This document shows, in pieces, positions 26,212 through 33,873 of a stretch of 64,000 nucleotides of DNA. The notes beneath the pieces are model-generated. The model saw nothing but the letters and a program-made list of their open reading frames with translations. It was not told the DNA's origin and ran no database searches. The stretch is from assembly GCF_000473045.1 (NCBI RefSeq), contig NZ_AXAY01000011.1:216205-280204 (forward strand), given 5' to 3'. Both the position numbers and the translations under genes were made by a program. The stretch comes from Bradyrhizobium sp. WSM3983. Its GTDB lineage: Bacteria > Pseudomonadota > Alphaproteobacteria > Rhizobiales > Xanthobacteraceae. Numbering within the stretch: the stretch's first letter is position 1; each line of letters starts with the position of its first letter.

Positions 26212-27278
26212 TGAGTGCATTGGAAGAGGGCGATCTCATCGTTCGCCGCGAGGGCGCGGCGGGCGTGATCCGCCTCAACCGTCCCAAGGCGATCAACGCC
26301 ATGACGCTGGAGATGTCCATTGGCATCGACGCAGCGCTGCAAAGGTTCGAGACCGATCCTGAGGTCGCGGTGATCATCCTGGAAGGCGCGGGCGAGCGCG
26401 GTCTCTGCGCCGGCGGCGACATTCGCGGCCTCTGGGAGAGCTCGCGCGAAGGCGGCGACCTCGGCGCGCGGTTCTGGCGCCAGGAATACGTCATGAATGC
26501 GCGGATCGCGAAGTATCCGAAGCCCTATGTCGCGTTCATGGATGGCTTGGTGATGGGCGGCGGCGTCGGCTTGTCGGGCCATGCGAGCCATCGTGTGGTT
26601 ACGGATCGCACCAAGCTCGCAATGCCCGAGGTCGGACTCGGCTTCTTCCCCGATGTCGGCGGCACCTGGCTGCTGTCGCGCTCGCCCGGTGAGATCGGCA
26701 CTTATTTTGGTTTGACCGGCCAGACCATGAATGGTCCTGACGCGATCCATGCGAAGTTTGCCGACGCGGTGATGCCTGCGGCCAAATGGCCGGAGTTGCG
26801 CGAGGTGCTGACGAAGGTTCGTCAAGGCGCGACGGCGGCCGACGTCAGCAAGCTCATCACCGGCTTTGCGACCGGCGAGACTGCAGGGCCAGTGGCCGCA
26901 AAAGAGCCGATCATTGACGCGCTATTCGGCTTCGACCGCATGGAAGACATTTTTGCGGCGCTCAAGCGCGACGGCTCCGAGTTTGCGCTGGCGACGCTGA
27001 AGACGCTCAATGAGAAATCGCCGCGCGGCATGGTGGTGACGCTGAAACTGCTGCGGCTGGCGCGCACCGCATCGAGCCTGGAAGAATGTCTGGTGCGCGA
27101 ATACCGCGCCGCGCTGACGGTCTTCCGCAGCGACGATTTCCGTGAGGGTGTGCGCGCCGCCGTGATCGACAAGGACCGCAATCCGACCTGGTCGCCGCCG
27201 CGAATCGAGGACGTAACGCCGGACGTGCTTGCGCCATATCTCGCCGAAATCGGCGCCGACGAGCTGAAGTTCAACTAA
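26211..27278 (+). CDS. 3-hydroxyisobutyryl-CoA hydrolase
   Basis: A crotonase-fold thioesterase of 355 residues, hydrolysing 3-hydroxyisobutyryl-CoA in valine breakdown. Longer than ordinary enoyl-CoA hydratases, with the HIBCH pattern: NRPKAINAMTLEMSIGIDAAL, GAGERGLCAGGDIRGLWE and MDGLVMGGGVGLSGHASHRV, then MPEVGLGFFPDVGGTWLLSR. The ATG at 26211 overlaps the previous stop by one base with GAGGG upstream; a GTG at 26208 is alternative. Confidence 0.93.
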   Translation: MSALEEGDLIVRREGAAGVIRLNRPKAINAMTLEMSIGIDAALQRFETDPEVAVIILEGAGERGLCAGGDIRGLWESSREGGDLGARFWRQEYVMNARIAKYPKPYVAFMDGLVMGGGVGLSGHASHRVVTDRTKLAMPEVGLGFFPDVGGTWLLSRSPGEIGTYFGLTGQTMNGPDAIHAKFADAVMPAAKWPELREVLTKVRQGATAADVSKLITGFATGETAGPVAAKEPIIDALFGFDRMEDIFAALKRDGSEFALATLKTLNEKSPRGMVVTLKLLRLARTASSLEECLVREYRAALTVFRSDDFREGVRAAVIDKDRNPTWSPPRIEDVTPDVLAPYLAEIGADELKFN

Positions 27279-27304
27279 CAACGCTACAAGCGGAGGAAAC
27301 CAAG

Positions 27305-28195
27305 ATGGCCACGATCGCATTCATCGGTCTCGGCAACATGGGCGGCCCGATGGCCGCGAATCTGGTCAAGGCCGGTCACAAGGTGGTGGCGTTCGATCTC
27401 GTCGAAGCCTCGCGCAATCAGGCCAGGGCAGATGGCGCCGGCATCGCTGACAGTGCTGCGGGGGCGGTGAAGGGCGCCGATGTCGTCGTCACCATGCTGC
27501 CGGCCGGCAAGCATGTGCTCGGCGTCTGGAACGAGGTCGTTCCCGCCATGGCCAAAGGCGCGCTGATCATCGATAGCTCCACCATCGACGTCGAGAGCGC
27601 GCGGCAAGCGCATGCGCTCGCCGCCAAGAACGGTGTGCTCTCGGTCGATGCGCCGGTCTCCGGCGGCACCGGCGGTGCCAAGGGTGCGACGCTCACCTTC
27701 ATGTGCGGCGGCGAGGAGAGCGCGTTCGCGGCGGCCAAGCCGGTGCTGGAGAAGATGGGCAAGAAGATCGTCCACTGCGGCGGCGCTGGCGCAGGGCAGG
27801 CGGCCAAGATCTGCAACAACATGATCCTCGGCATTTCGATGATCGCGGTCAGCGAGGCCTTTGCGTTGGCTGAGAAACTCGGCCTCTCGCATCAGGCGCT
27901 GTTCGACGTCGCCTCGACTTCGTCGGGCCAGTGCTGGTCGCTGACAACCTATTGCCCGGTTCCGGGCCCGGTGCCGACTTCGCCGGCCAACAACGACTAC
28001 AAGCCGGGCTTTGCCTCGGCACTGATGGTAAAGGATCTCACGCTGGCGCAGGACGCTGCGAAAGCCGCTGGCGCGGCGACGCCGCTCGGCCAGCATGCGC
28101 AGGAGATTTACCAGGCCTTCGACAAGGCGGGGCAGGGCGGGGTGGATTTTTCCGGAATTATCAAGCACGTTAGGGAGCTAGCCGGGAAAGCTTAG
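27305..28195 (+). CDS. mmsB: 3-hydroxyisobutyrate dehydrogenase
   Basis: NAD-dependent oxidation of 3-hydroxyisobutyrate to methylmalonate semialdehyde. A 296-residue beta-hydroxyacid dehydrogenase: Rossmann start IAFIGLGNMGGPMAANLVKA, substrate motif DAPVSGGTGGAKGATLTFMCG, and catalytic Lys in GAGQAAKICNNMILG at about 170. GGAGG precedes the ATG. The product feeds MmsA at the head of the same operon. The stop TAG shares one base with the following GTG start. Confidence 0.96.
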   Translation: MATIAFIGLGNMGGPMAANLVKAGHKVVAFDLVEASRNQARADGAGIADSAAGAVKGADVVVTMLPAGKHVLGVWNEVVPAMAKGALIIDSSTIDVESARQAHALAAKNGVLSVDAPVSGGTGGAKGATLTFMCGGEESAFAAAKPVLEKMGKKIVHCGGAGAGQAAKICNNMILGISMIAVSEAFALAEKLGLSHQALFDVASTSSGQCWSLTTYCPVPGPVPTSPANNDYKPGFASALMVKDLTLAQDAAKAAGAATPLGQHAQEIYQAFDKAGQGGVDFSGIIKHVRELAGKA

Positions 28196-29913
28196 TGACG
28201 ACATTTCAGGACGCGCGCGCGTTTCTTCTCGCTCACCGCACGGATTACGAGACAGCGGTCAAAGGTTTCCGCTGGCCCGATCCGGTCCCGTTCAACTGGG
28301 CGCTCGACTGGTTCGACGCCGAGTTGGCGACGGATGCGGAGAGCAAGGACCGGCCCGCGCTCTGGATTGTCGATGCCGCCCAGGACAAGCAGACAAAACT
28401 GTCCTTCGCGGCGCTCTCGAAGCGCTCCAACCAGGTTGCCAACTTTCTCCGCGCGCAGGGCCTGAAGCGCGGCGATCATCTCTTGTTGCTGCTCGGCAAT
28501 GTGGTTCCGTTATGGGAGACGATGCTCGCCGCGATGAAGCTCGGCATCGTCGTGATCCCCGCGACCACGTTGCTCACCGCCGAGGAACTGCGCGACCGGC
28601 TCGATCGCGGCAAGGCGAAGGCAGTGGTGGCGGCCGAGGATCAAGTCGCGAAATTCGCAAGCCTCGGCGCCGAGAACATCGTGCGCATCGTTGTCGGCGC
28701 CGCCGCCGAGGGCTGGCTTGCCTATGGAGAAGCTGCGAAAGCGCTGGAGAGTTTTGCGGCCGACGGTCCGACCAACGCCGACGACCCGATGCTGCTCTAT
28801 TTCACCTCGGGAACGACGGCAAAGCCAAAGCTCGTGCTGCACAGCCAGCGTAGTTACCCGGTCGGCCATCTCTCGACCATGTACTGGATCGGGTTGAAGC
28901 CCGGCGACGTCCATCTCAATATTTCGTCGCCTGGTTGGGCCAAGCATGCCTGGAGCTGCTTCTTCGCGCCGTGGAATGCGGGCGCGACCGTGTTCGTGGT
29001 CAACCAGCCGCGCTTCGATGCGAAGGGGCTGCTGGCCACTATCGGCCGCTGCGGCGTCACCACGCTCTGTGCGCCGCCGACGGTGTGGCGGCTGTTCATT
29101 CAGGAGAACCTGGCTTCGTTCAAGGTCGCACTTCGCGAAGTCTGCGGCGCCGGCGAGCCGCTCAACCCTGAAGTGATCGACCAGGTGCAGGCTGCCTGGG
29201 GCCTCACCATCCGCGACGGCTACGGCCAGACTGAAACCACGGCGCTCGCCGGAAACTCGCCGGGGCAGAGGATCAAGGTCGGCTCGATGGGCCGGCCGCT
29301 GCCGGGCTATCGCGTGCAGGTCAGCGACGCGGACGGCCATCCGGCCAAGGAGGGCGAGGTGGCGTTGCTGCTCGGCGCCGACCGGCCCGCTGGCCTGATG
29401 CAGGGCTATCAAGGCGACGACGGTAGGCTGTCGGGCGCCGAAGGCGAGCTCTATCGCAGCGGCGACGTGGTGTTCGCTGACGAGGACGGCTATCTCACCT
29501 TCGTCGGCCGCTCCGACGACGTGTTCAAATCCTCGGACTACCGCATCAGCCCGTTCGAGCTGGAGAGCGTGCTGCTCGAGCATGAACTCGTCGCCGAAGC
29601 CGCGGTGGTGCCGAGCCCGGACCCGATCCGGCTCGCGATCCCCAAAGCCTTCGTGCTGCTGACCGCGGGCGCCGAGCGGACGCCGGAGACGGCGCTCTCC
29701 ATCTTCACACATCTGCACACGCGGCTGGCGCCGTTCAAGCGCATCCGCCGCCTCGAAATCGTCACCGAGCTGCCGAAGACGATCTCTGGAAAAATCCGCC
29801 GCGTGCAGCTACGACGGCTTGAACGCGACAACGATCGCGACGATCCGCTGCGCGGCCGGGAATTCCGTGAGGAGGACTTTCCGGAGCTGCCGAAAACAAG
29901 AAGTGAGACCTGA
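28195..29913 (+). CDS. AMP-binding acyl-CoA synthetase
   Basis: ATP-dependent acid:CoA ligase of 572 residues in the ANL superfamily. The phosphate loop LLYFTSGTTAKPKLVLHS lies at about 200, A5 is in RDGYGQTETTAL, the hinge in RSDDVFKSSDYRISPFELE, and the A10 lysine in TISGKIRRVQLR. Similarity to medium-chain/benzoate-type ligases is suggested by the overall layout; substrate unknown. Start GTG 28195 overlaps the mmsB stop by one base, so it belongs to the valine/acyl-CoA operon. It may activate a branched or short fatty acid for the same pathway (inference). Confidence 0.9.
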   Translation: MTTFQDARAFLLAHRTDYETAVKGFRWPDPVPFNWALDWFDAELATDAESKDRPALWIVDAAQDKQTKLSFAALSKRSNQVANFLRAQGLKRGDHLLLLLGNVVPLWETMLAAMKLGIVVIPATTLLTAEELRDRLDRGKAKAVVAAEDQVAKFASLGAENIVRIVVGAAAEGWLAYGEAAKALESFAADGPTNADDPMLLYFTSGTTAKPKLVLHSQRSYPVGHLSTMYWIGLKPGDVHLNISSPGWAKHAWSCFFAPWNAGATVFVVNQPRFDAKGLLATIGRCGVTTLCAPPTVWRLFIQENLASFKVALREVCGAGEPLNPEVIDQVQAAWGLTIRDGYGQTETTALAGNSPGQRIKVGSMGRPLPGYRVQVSDADGHPAKEGEVALLLGADRPAGLMQGYQGDDGRLSGAEGELYRSGDVVFADEDGYLTFVGRSDDVFKSSDYRISPFELESVLLEHELVAEAAVVPSPDPIRLAIPKAFVLLTAGAERTPETALSIFTHLHTRLAPFKRIRRLEIVTELPKTISGKIRRVQLRRLERDNDRDDPLRGREFREEDFPELPKTRSET

Positions 29914-29919
29914 AGCGAA

Positions 29920-30396
29920 ATGAACGAAATCTGGAAGAAGCCGCCGATCACGCTGGAGGCCTATCAGGCCATGGTCGGCAAGGAGATCGGCGTGTCGTCC
30001 TGGCACCTGATCGATCAGCCCCGCATCGACACCTATGCCGACGTGACCGAGGATCACCAGTTCATCCATGTCGACCCCGAGAGGGCGAAGGAGACGGCGT
30101 TCGGCACCACCATCGCGCACGGTTTCCTGACGATGTCGATGATGTCGGTGATGTCCTACGAAGTGATGCCGGCGATTGCGGGCACCACGATGGGCGTGAA
30201 CTACGGCTTCGACAAGTTGCGCTTCATCTCGCCGGTGCGCTCGGGCAAGCGCGTCCGCGGCCGCTTCGTGCTGGCGGAAGCCAAGCTGCGCAAGCCCAAC
30301 GAATTGCAGTCCCGCACCAGCGTCACGGTGGAAATCGAGGGCGAGGACAAGCCCGCGCTGGTCGCGGAGTGGCTCGGCCTGATCTATTTCGCGTAG
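29920..30396 (+). CDS. MaoC family (R)-specific hydratase-like protein
   Basis: A 158-residue single hotdog protein with the hydratase 2 motif DHQFIHVDPERA and GTTIAHGFLTMSMMS: the conserved Asp and His are both present, so it should be catalytically competent as an enoyl-CoA hydratase. Resembles NodN-type MaoC proteins. It lies six bases after the acyl-CoA synthetase and is probably in the same transcript. Confidence 0.9.
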   Translation: MNEIWKKPPITLEAYQAMVGKEIGVSSWHLIDQPRIDTYADVTEDHQFIHVDPERAKETAFGTTIAHGFLTMSMMSVMSYEVMPAIAGTTMGVNYGFDKLRFISPVRSGKRVRGRFVLAEAKLRKPNELQSRTSVTVEIEGEDKPALVAEWLGLIYFA

Positions 30397-30432
30397 GTCC
30401 GGGCCGCCATGGCCGGGCTTGACCCGGCCATC
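30397..30432. repeat. Short palindromic repeat
   Basis: GGCCGGGCTTGACCCGGCC-like inverted repeat inside ggccatggccgggcttgacc, just after the MaoC gene. It looks like one half of a common rhizobial intergenic element; a hairpin in the transcript is likely. Confidence 0.5.
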
Positions 30433-30495
30433 CATCGCTGCTCAAAAGTCTTTCGATTTTGACAGATCGCCGCCTAACATCCAGGAAGCACACTC

Positions 30496-31413
30496 ATGGC
30501 CATCAGATTCGACGGACGCGTCGCCATCGTAACCGGCGCGGGCAATGGTCTCGGAAAGGCGCATGCGCTGGGCCTCGCGAGCCGCGGCGCCAAGGTCGTG
30601 GTCAACGATTTCGGCGGCGCGCGTGACGGCAGCGGCGGTTCGCTGTCGCCGGCTGAAGCCGTGGTCGAGGAGATCCGCAAAGCCGGCGGCACCGCGATGG
30701 CCGACGGCGCCGATGTCTCGAATTTCGAGCAGGTCACCGCCATGGTCGAGCGCGCCACCAAGGAATGGGGCAGCGTCGATCTGATGTGCGCTAACGCCGG
30801 CATCCTGCGCGACAAATCATTCGGCAAGATGGAAGCTGCCGATTTCCAGAAGGTGCTCGACGTGCACCTCGTCGGCACCTTCTACTGCTGCAAGGCGGCA
30901 TGGGCCGGCATGCGCGATCGCAATTACGGTCGCATCGTGCTGACGACGTCGTCCTCCGGCCTTTACGGCAATTTCGGCCAGGCCAATTACGGCGCGGCGA
31001 AATCCGGCATGGTCGGCCTGATGAACGTGCTCGCGGAAGAGGGCCGCAAGACCAACATCCGCGTCAACATCATCTCGCCGACCGCGGCAACCCGCATGAC
31101 GGAAGAACTGCTGCCGCCGCAGGCGCTGCAGCTGATGAAGCCGAACGCGATCACACCGGCGGTCGAGTACATGCTGAGCGAGGACGCGCCGACCCGCACC
31201 ATCATGGGCGCCGGGGCCGGCTCCTTCGCCGTGATCAAGATTCTCGAGAGCGAAGGCATCAACCTGCCGGAGTCCGACTGGACCCCCGATGCGGTCGCCG
31301 CGCATTTCGCCGAGATCAGCGACATGTCGAAGGCGAAGGCGTTGACCGGCGCGTTTGAGCAGACGCAGAAGTATGTGGCACAAGCCGCGGCACGGGCGGG
31401 GATCAAGCTCTGA
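30496..31413 (+). CDS. SDR family dehydrogenase (17-beta-HSD4-like 3-hydroxyacyl-CoA dehydrogenase type)
   Basis: NAD(P)-dependent oxidoreductase of 305 residues. The cofactor motif TGAGNGLGKAHALGLA sits near 15-30, with LMCANAGILRD, TSSSGLYGNFGQANYGAAKSG (Ser and YxxxK catalytic residues) following. The inserted VVNDFGGARDGSGGS segment is typical of the dehydrogenase domain of multifunctional 2-enoyl-CoA hydratase/17-beta-HSD4 proteins. Together with the adjacent MaoC hydratase it could form a two-gene version of that fusion, acting on (R)-3-hydroxyacyl-CoA (inference). Confidence 0.9.
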   Translation: MAIRFDGRVAIVTGAGNGLGKAHALGLASRGAKVVVNDFGGARDGSGGSLSPAEAVVEEIRKAGGTAMADGADVSNFEQVTAMVERATKEWGSVDLMCANAGILRDKSFGKMEAADFQKVLDVHLVGTFYCCKAAWAGMRDRNYGRIVLTTSSSGLYGNFGQANYGAAKSGMVGLMNVLAEEGRKTNIRVNIISPTAATRMTEELLPPQALQLMKPNAITPAVEYMLSEDAPTRTIMGAGAGSFAVIKILESEGINLPESDWTPDAVAAHFAEISDMSKAKALTGAFEQTQKYVAQAAARAGIKL

Positions 31414-32630
31414 GTGACGTTGCCGTCATCGGTGCCGGTCCCGCCGGGCTGATGGCGGCGGAGGTGCTCGCGTCGGGCGGTGCCCGTGTTACCGTCTATG
31501 ATTCCATGCCGTCCGCCGGCCGCAAATTCCTGATGGCCGGGCGGGGCGGGCTCAATCTCACCCACAGCGAGCCGCTGCCGGATTTTCTCGCGCGCTATCG
31601 GGAAGCGATGCCGCATCTGCGCGCCGCAGTCGAGGCGTTTCCGCCCGACGGGCTGCGCGACTGGAGCGCGGCACTTGGGCAGCTGACCTTCGTCGGCAGC
31701 AGCGGCCGGGTGTTTCCAAAGACGTTCAAGGCCTCGCCCTTGCTGCGCGCCTGGCTGCGGCGGCTCGACGCGGCCGGCGTGCAATTCGCCTTACGTCATC
31801 GCTGGACCGGATGGGACGAGCTGGGGCGGCTGGAGTTTCAAACTCCCGATGGTCCAATTGTCGTCGCCGCCAGCGCAACGGTGCTCGCGCTCGGTGGCGC
31901 GAGTTGGCCGCGGCTCGGCTCGGATGGCGCATGGGTCGATCGTCTCGCTGCGAAGGGCGTTGCGGTCTCAAGGCTCAGGCCGGCCAATTCCGGCTTCACG
32001 GTCGCATGGTCCGAATTGTTTCGCGATCGTTTCGAAGGCCAGCCGCTCAAGGGCGTGGCGCTGACCGTCGGCGCGCACGCGGTGCGCGGCGAAGCCATGA
32101 TCACCCGCGGCGGCATCGAGGGCGGCGCGATCTACGCGCTGTCGGCGGAATTGCGCGAGGCGGTGTTGGGGATCGGGCAGGCGCGGCTTACGATCGCCTT
32201 GCGGCCCGATCTCGACATTGCGGCGCTGACCACGCGTCTGTCAGGTACGCGCGGCAAGCAGTCGCTGGCGAACTTTCTGCGCAAGGCGGCGCAATTGTCG
32301 CCGGTCGGCATCGGCCTGATGCAGGAGGCAGCCATTGCAACCGGCCGGCCGCTGGCTACGCTCGCGCCGGCGGAGCTTGCGCATCTCGTGAACGCAATCC
32401 CGGTTCAGCTCACCGGTGTCGCCCCGATCGATCGCGCCATCTCGACCGCGGGCGGAATTGCCCTCGATGAGCTCGACGATCGCTTCATGCTGCGCAAACT
32501 GCCCGGCGTGTTCGCCGCCGGCGAGATGCTGGACTGGGAAGCGCCGACCGGCGGCTATCTGCTGCAAGCGTCGTTTGCGACCGGTGCGGCGGCGGGAAGG
32601 GGCGTGCTGCGTTGGCTCGAGAAATCGTAG
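31410..32630 (+). CDS. NAD(P)/FAD-dependent oxidoreductase, TIGR03862-like, CTG start
   Basis: A flavoprotein of about 406 residues of the HI0933/TIGR03862 type. The dinucleotide motif VAVIGAGPAGLMAAEVLASG is followed by GRKFLMAGRGGLNLTHSEP, and the C-terminus has GVFAAGEMLDWEAPTGGYLLQ. The first ATG in frame (31452) lies inside the dinucleotide motif and would destroy it. The only upstream initiator-like codon before the in-frame stop at 31356 is CTG at 31410, preceded by GCGGGGAT and overlapping the SDR stop. I therefore propose a CTG start giving MSDVAVIGAG. The stop codon is part of a palindromic repeat. Confidence 0.82.
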   Translation: MSDVAVIGAGPAGLMAAEVLASGGARVTVYDSMPSAGRKFLMAGRGGLNLTHSEPLPDFLARYREAMPHLRAAVEAFPPDGLRDWSAALGQLTFVGSSGRVFPKTFKASPLLRAWLRRLDAAGVQFALRHRWTGWDELGRLEFQTPDGPIVVAASATVLALGGASWPRLGSDGAWVDRLAAKGVAVSRLRPANSGFTVAWSELFRDRFEGQPLKGVALTVGAHAVRGEAMITRGGIEGGAIYALSAELREAVLGIGQARLTIALRPDLDIAALTTRLSGTRGKQSLANFLRKAAQLSPVGIGLMQEAAIATGRPLATLAPAELAHLVNAIPVQLTGVAPIDRAISTAGGIALDELDDRFMLRKLPGVFAAGEMLDWEAPTGGYLLQASFATGAAAGRGVLRWLEKS

Positions 32631-32720
32631 GGTGGGCAAAGGCGCGACGCGCCGTGCCCACCATCTTCCCGCGCATGCCGCACCGATTGGTGGGCACGCT
32701 TCGCTTTGCCCACCCTACGG
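32628..32720. repeat. Palindromic repeat, 'gtagggtgggc' class
   Basis: Arms around gtagggtgggcaaaggcgcg and cgctttgcccaccctac bracket a second inner pair (gtgcccaccat / ttggtgggcac). It overlaps the stop codon of the FAD oxidoreductase and ends just before the convergent aldolase stop. Confidence 0.75.
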
Positions 32721-32728
32721 CAGCTCGC

Positions 32729-33808
32729 CTACCTCAGCTTCCCCCGCGCCGCGACCGGCAACGTGCCGATGATTTCCTGGCCGCGGACCATCACGACCTC
32801 GTCCATCATGTTGACGACGACGCAGACGTGGTTGGGCACGATGCGGACGACGTCGCCGACGTTCGGTCGCGTGTTGCTGCGGGAGAGGTCGAGGAAGCCG
32901 TGCTCCTCGGCGAAGCGCGCGATCTTGGCTTCGGGGTGCTCCAGGATCAGGCCGTGGCCGTCGAGCCCGCCGGTGTCCGTCGTCAGCGTCTTCGAGCCGG
33001 CGTCCAGAATGCCGCGCTCGGGCGCCGCGCGGCTCACCACTGTCGAATAGATGTGCAGCGCGCAGTCGTCCCAGGTGGCGGAGCCGGCCGCGACCTGCAT
33101 GCGGTCGTTGTAGATGTAGGTACCGAAACGGTGCTCGGTGCCGCCTTTCAGCTTGCCGAGATTGACGAGGTTCGGCGTGCCGCCGGTCGAGACGATCTCA
33201 GGTTCGAGTCCAACGGCGCGCACGCCGGCGAGCGCTTCATCAAAAAAGCGCTGCGCCTCAGGCCATCCCGTCTCCGTCGGATACATGAGAAAGCCAGCAA
33301 ACTTCAGTCCAGGCCAAGCCGACAACTCGCGTGCTAGCTCGATCGCTTCCGCTGGAGTTTCGACGCCGGCACGCTTTCGGCCTGTGTCGCATTCGACAAC
33401 CACGCGGAGCTCTCGACCCGAGAGTTGGGGCACTTTGATCAGTCCGTCGATCACGGTCAGATTATCGACAGTGACAGTCACATTTGCCTTGGCCTGGAGC
33501 GCGCCAAGGCGCGCCATCTTCTCTTCGCCGAGCAGATTATAGCTGATCAGGATGTCGTCGATGCCAGCATTGGCCATGATCTCGGCCTCGCCGAGTTTCT
33601 GGCAGGTGATGCCTTTGGCACCGGCCGCGACCTGCATCTTCGCAATGGTCGGGTTCTTGTGAGTCTTAATGTGCGGCCGGTTGGCGACGCCTGCGTCATC
33701 GCAGGCCTTCTGGATCCGTGCGATGTTGCGCTCGACCTTGTCCATGTCGATGACGGCGCAGGGCGTGCCGTATTCGCGGGCGATTTTGGCGGCGAGAGTC
33801 GTTGTCAT
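32729..33808 (-). CDS. D-threonine aldolase/D-serine dehydratase-like PLP enzyme
   Basis: A 359-residue fold-type III PLP enzyme. The N-terminal alanine-racemase-like barrel carries the PLP lysine in RPHIKTHK (Lys48), and the C-terminal D-serine-dehydratase-like domain carries the metal pair His/Cys in PNHVCVVVNMMDEV. It should cleave D-threonine or related D-3-hydroxy-amino acids to glycine and an aldehyde; family members differ, so substrate is not certain. Separated from the ABC-F gene by a hairpin repeat. Confidence 0.88.
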   Translation of the reverse strand: MTTTLAAKIAREYGTPCAVIDMDKVERNIARIQKACDDAGVANRPHIKTHKNPTIAKMQVAAGAKGITCQKLGEAEIMANAGIDDILISYNLLGEEKMARLGALQAKANVTVTVDNLTVIDGLIKVPQLSGRELRVVVECDTGRKRAGVETPAEAIELARELSAWPGLKFAGFLMYPTETGWPEAQRFFDEALAGVRAVGLEPEIVSTGGTPNLVNLGKLKGGTEHRFGTYIYNDRMQVAAGSATWDDCALHIYSTVVSRAAPERGILDAGSKTLTTDTGGLDGHGLILEHPEAKIARFAEEHGFLDLSRSNTRPNVGDVVRIVPNHVCVVVNMMDEVVMVRGQEIIGTLPVAARGKLR

Positions 33809-33824
33809 GGAAGTCTCTTAGTTG

Positions 33825-33873
33825 GCGCGCATTCTGATCGCAAAACCGGTGCCCACTTTTGCGGAATGCGCGC
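33825..33873. repeat. Intergenic hairpin repeat with double stem
   Basis: GCGCGCATTC (33825-33834) pairs with GAATGCGCGC (33864-33873), and inside it CGCAAAA (33839-33845) pairs with TTTTGCG (33857-33863). It resembles a rhizobial interspersed repeat with 'aaaaccggtgcccactttt' core. Located between the ABC-F stop and the aldolase start on the same strand, so it may attenuate read-through. Confidence 0.7.
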
